Part shown: positions 6,208 through 8,055 of the stretch, one piece after another
Layout: each line of letters opens with the position of its first letter
Numbering within the stretch: the stretch's first letter is position 1
DNA from: JASLDZ01 sp038226305
GTDB taxonomy: Bacteria > Pseudomonadota > Alphaproteobacteria > Caulobacterales > Caulobacteraceae
Assembly: GCA_038226305.1 (NCBI GenBank)
Contig: JBBRQN010000033.1
Span: forward strand, 1-8,055
Direction of reading: 5' to 3'
DNA length: 8,055 bases
Program-made: the position numbers and the translations under genes
The notes under the pieces: model-generated
Told to the model about the DNA's origin: nothing
The model's database searches: none
What the model saw: the letters and a program-made list of their open reading frames with translations, nothing else

Positions 6208-8055
6208 ATGAGCGAAGCCGAAAGCCCCGACACGCTGGACGAGCCGCCGCTGGATGCCCCGCCGCAAGCGGTCACCGCCGGGGTCGACCCCGACTCGCCC
6301 ATGCGACTCTATCTGGTGGACGGGTCGGGCTACATCTTCCGCGCCTTCCACGCCCTGCCGCCGCTGACCCGCAAGACCGACGGCCTGCCCGTGGGCGCGG
6401 TCTCGGGCTTCTGCAACATGCTGTGGAAGTTCCTGGGCGACATGCAGTCGGGCAACCACGACCTGAAGGGGCCGACCCACCTCGCGGTGGTGTTCGACAC
6501 CTCGGAGATCACGTTCCGCAACACGCTCTACGACGGCTACAAGGCGCACCGCCCGCCGCCGCCTGAAGACCTCGTTCCGCAGTTTCCCCTGGTGCGCGAG
6601 GCCACCCGCGCCTTCGGCGTGCCGTGCCTCGAGATGGACGGCTATGAAGCCGACGACCTGATCGCGACCTATGCCCGTCAGGTGTCGGAAGCCGGGGGCG
6701 AGGTGGTGATCGTCTCCTCCGACAAGGATCTGATGCAGCTGGTGAACGAGCAGATCTGCATGCTCGACCCCGTCAAGAACGCCCGCATCTGCCGCAACGA
6801 GGTGATCGAGAAGTTCGGCCTGGGGCCCGAGCGGGTCATCGAGATCCAGGCGCTGGCGGGCGACAGCGTGGACAACGTGCCGGGCGCCCCCGGCATCGGC
6901 ATCAAGACGGCGGTGACGCTCCTCACCGAATACGGCGACCTCGATACGCTGTTGGCCCGCGCCCACGAGATCAAGCAGCCCAAGCGCCGCGAGACGCTGA
7001 TGACCTTCGCCGATCAGGTGCGCCTGTCGCGCGAACTGGTGCGGCTCGACCAGAACGTGCCTGTCACCGTGCCGGTGGACGATCTGGCGGTGCGCGCCTT
7101 CGATCCCGACGTGCTGGCCGCGTTCTTCGAGTCGATGGAGTTCCGCGGCCTCGCCCGCCGCGTCAACGCCGGCCACACGCCCACCTCAGCCCCCGCCACG
7201 CCGCCGCACCGGGGCGGGTTCTCTGGCCCGGGCGGCAAGCTCGCCGCCGCGACCGGCGCCTCGCCTGCGCAGGCGTCCATCGACCCCACCCGCCACCTCC
7301 TGATCCAGACTGAGGCCGCGCTGGACGCCCTGATCGCCGTGGCGATGGAGTCCGGCAAGCTCGGCGTGTCGGTGCAGACCGATGCGGCCTGTGGCGAGAA
7401 CGGCCTCTACGGCGTGGCGCTGGCGGTGGCCCCCGGCCAGTCGGCCTACGTGCCCCTCACCCACTGCGCCTCGCAGGGGCTGGCGCTGGACGCGGCGGAG
7501 GGGTGGGAGCAGCTCGATCCGAAGCTCGCGCTCGCAAAGCTGAAGCCGCTTCTGGAAGACCGGTCGGTGCTCAAGATCGGGCACAACATCAAGACGGCGA
7601 TCCGGGCGCTGGCCCACGCGGGCGTGGCGCTGGCCCCCTACGACGACGTGATGCTGATCTCCTACACGCTGGAGGGGGGCATGCACGGCCACTCCCTCGA
7701 CGACCTCTCGCGCCGCTGGCTGGAGCATGAGCCCGCCAGCTGGAAGTCCGTCGTCGGCGTGGGCCAGAAGCAGATCGCCTTCGCCCAGGTGGAGCTGGCC
7801 CCCGCCGCCGCCTATGCGGCCACCGAGCCCGACCTGACCCTGCGCCTGCACGCCCTCCTCAAGCCGCGCCTCGTTCGGGAGGGCATGACCACCGTCTACG
7901 AGACGCTGGAGCGGCCCCTGCCGCCGGTGCTGGCGCAGATGGAGGCCGCGGGCATCCTCGTGGACCCCCAGCGCCTGCGACAGCTGAGCCACGAGTTCGG
8001 CACCCGCATGGCCGAGCTGGAGGCCAAGGCGCACGAGCTCGCGGGCCACGCCTTC
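6208..8055 (+). CDS. polA: DNA polymerase I, N-terminal 616 residues (3' partial)
   Basis: Repair and Okazaki-fragment polymerase, cut by the window end before most of the polymerase domain. After a 31-residue acidic, Pro-rich extension, the 5' nuclease domain (about 32-320) is complete. Its carboxylates are D38 (VDGSGYIF), D97, E147, D149, D150, D172, D174, D219 and D222, spaced as in E. coli PolA, followed by a GIGIKTA helix-hairpin-helix. A low-complexity Ala/Pro/Gly linker (about 328-358) leads to a 3'-5' exonuclease fold (about 360-555) whose catalytic residues are mostly replaced: Q390 and D392 for the DxE of Exo I, A464 for the Exo II Asp, and E540 for the Exo III Asp, with Y536 kept. 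Proofreading is therefore probably absent or weak (inference). The start of the polymerase domain follows (ERPLPPVLAQMEAAGI). The start could also be ATG 6196 (GAGG four bases upstream) or ATG 6301, where family similarity begins; I prefer 6208 because a promoter-like element ends just before it. Confidence 0.95.
   Translation, partial: MSEAESPDTLDEPPLDAPPQAVTAGVDPDSPMRLYLVDGSGYIFRAFHALPPLTRKTDGLPVGAVSGFCNMLWKFLGDMQSGNHDLKGPTHLAVVFDTSEITFRNTLYDGYKAHRPPPPEDLVPQFPLVREATRAFGVPCLEMDGYEADDLIATYARQVSEAGGEVVIVSSDKDLMQLVNEQICMLDPVKNARICRNEVIEKFGLGPERVIEIQALAGDSVDNVPGAPGIGIKTAVTLLTEYGDLDTLLARAHEIKQPKRRETLMTFADQVRLSRELVRLDQNVPVTVPVDDLAVRAFDPDVLAAFFESMEFRGLARRVNAGHTPTSAPATPPHRGGFSGPGGKLAAATGASPAQASIDPTRHLLIQTEAALDALIAVAMESGKLGVSVQTDAACGENGLYGVALAVAPGQSAYVPLTHCASQGLALDAAEGWEQLDPKLALAKLKPLLEDRSVLKIGHNIKTAIRALAHAGVALAPYDDVMLISYTLEGGMHGHSLDDLSRRWLEHEPASWKSVVGVGQKQIAFAQVELAPAAAYAATEPDLTLRLHALLKPRLVREGMTTVYETLERPLPPVLAQMEAAGILVDPQRLRQLSHEFGTRMAELEAKAHELAGHAF

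Noticed and set aside
6103..8049. Two long minus-strand open frames (6103-7176 and 7186-8049) opposite polA
   Set aside because: Both are mirror frames of polA with His/Arg/Gly/Val-rich translation; the polA frame has all 5' nuclease motifs in order.

Overview
The window is about 70% GC by eye and looks like chromosome of an alphaproteobacterium, most likely Caulobacterales (Caulobacter, Phenylobacterium or Brevundimonas type). This rests on the protein flavours, the strong third-position G/C bias, the near absence of Shine-Dalgarno sequences and a hybrid kinase resembling Caulobacter ShkA. The lineage is an inference from sequence style, not from a marker gene. I see no mobile elements, RNA genes, CRISPR arrays or foreign-looking islands.

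The layout is five protein genes on strictly alternating strands. (1) Positions 1-1540, plus: the 3' part of a hybrid sensor histidine kinase with a pseudo-receiver, a DDR-type linker and an intact second receiver. (2) Positions 1545-2846, minus: a DUF418/YeiB-type polytopic membrane protein. (3) Positions 2964-4373, plus: an AmpG-family muropeptide permease. (4) Positions 4392-6071, minus: an exported alkaline phosphatase of the PafA/SPAP type. (5) Positions 6208-8055, plus: the N-terminal two thirds of DNA polymerase I, cut by the window edge. The convergent gaps are only 4 and 18 bp and the divergent gaps are 117 and 136 bp, so each gene is probably its own transcription unit. All regulatory DNA then sits in the two divergent gaps.

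The genes do not form an obvious pathway. They cover signalling, the envelope (DUF418 protein, cell-wall recycling, periplasmic phosphate release) and DNA repair. The most notable points are two. First, the polymerase I proofreading domain has lost its canonical catalytic carboxylates while its 5' nuclease domain is fully intact. Second, the kinase matches the ShkA plan, in which cyclic di-GMP binds a pseudo-receiver to release autoinhibition. The 6072-6207 gap also holds a possible leaderless polA promoter and a PhoB-box-like element facing the phosphatase gene. I found no convincing previously undescribed multi-gene system.
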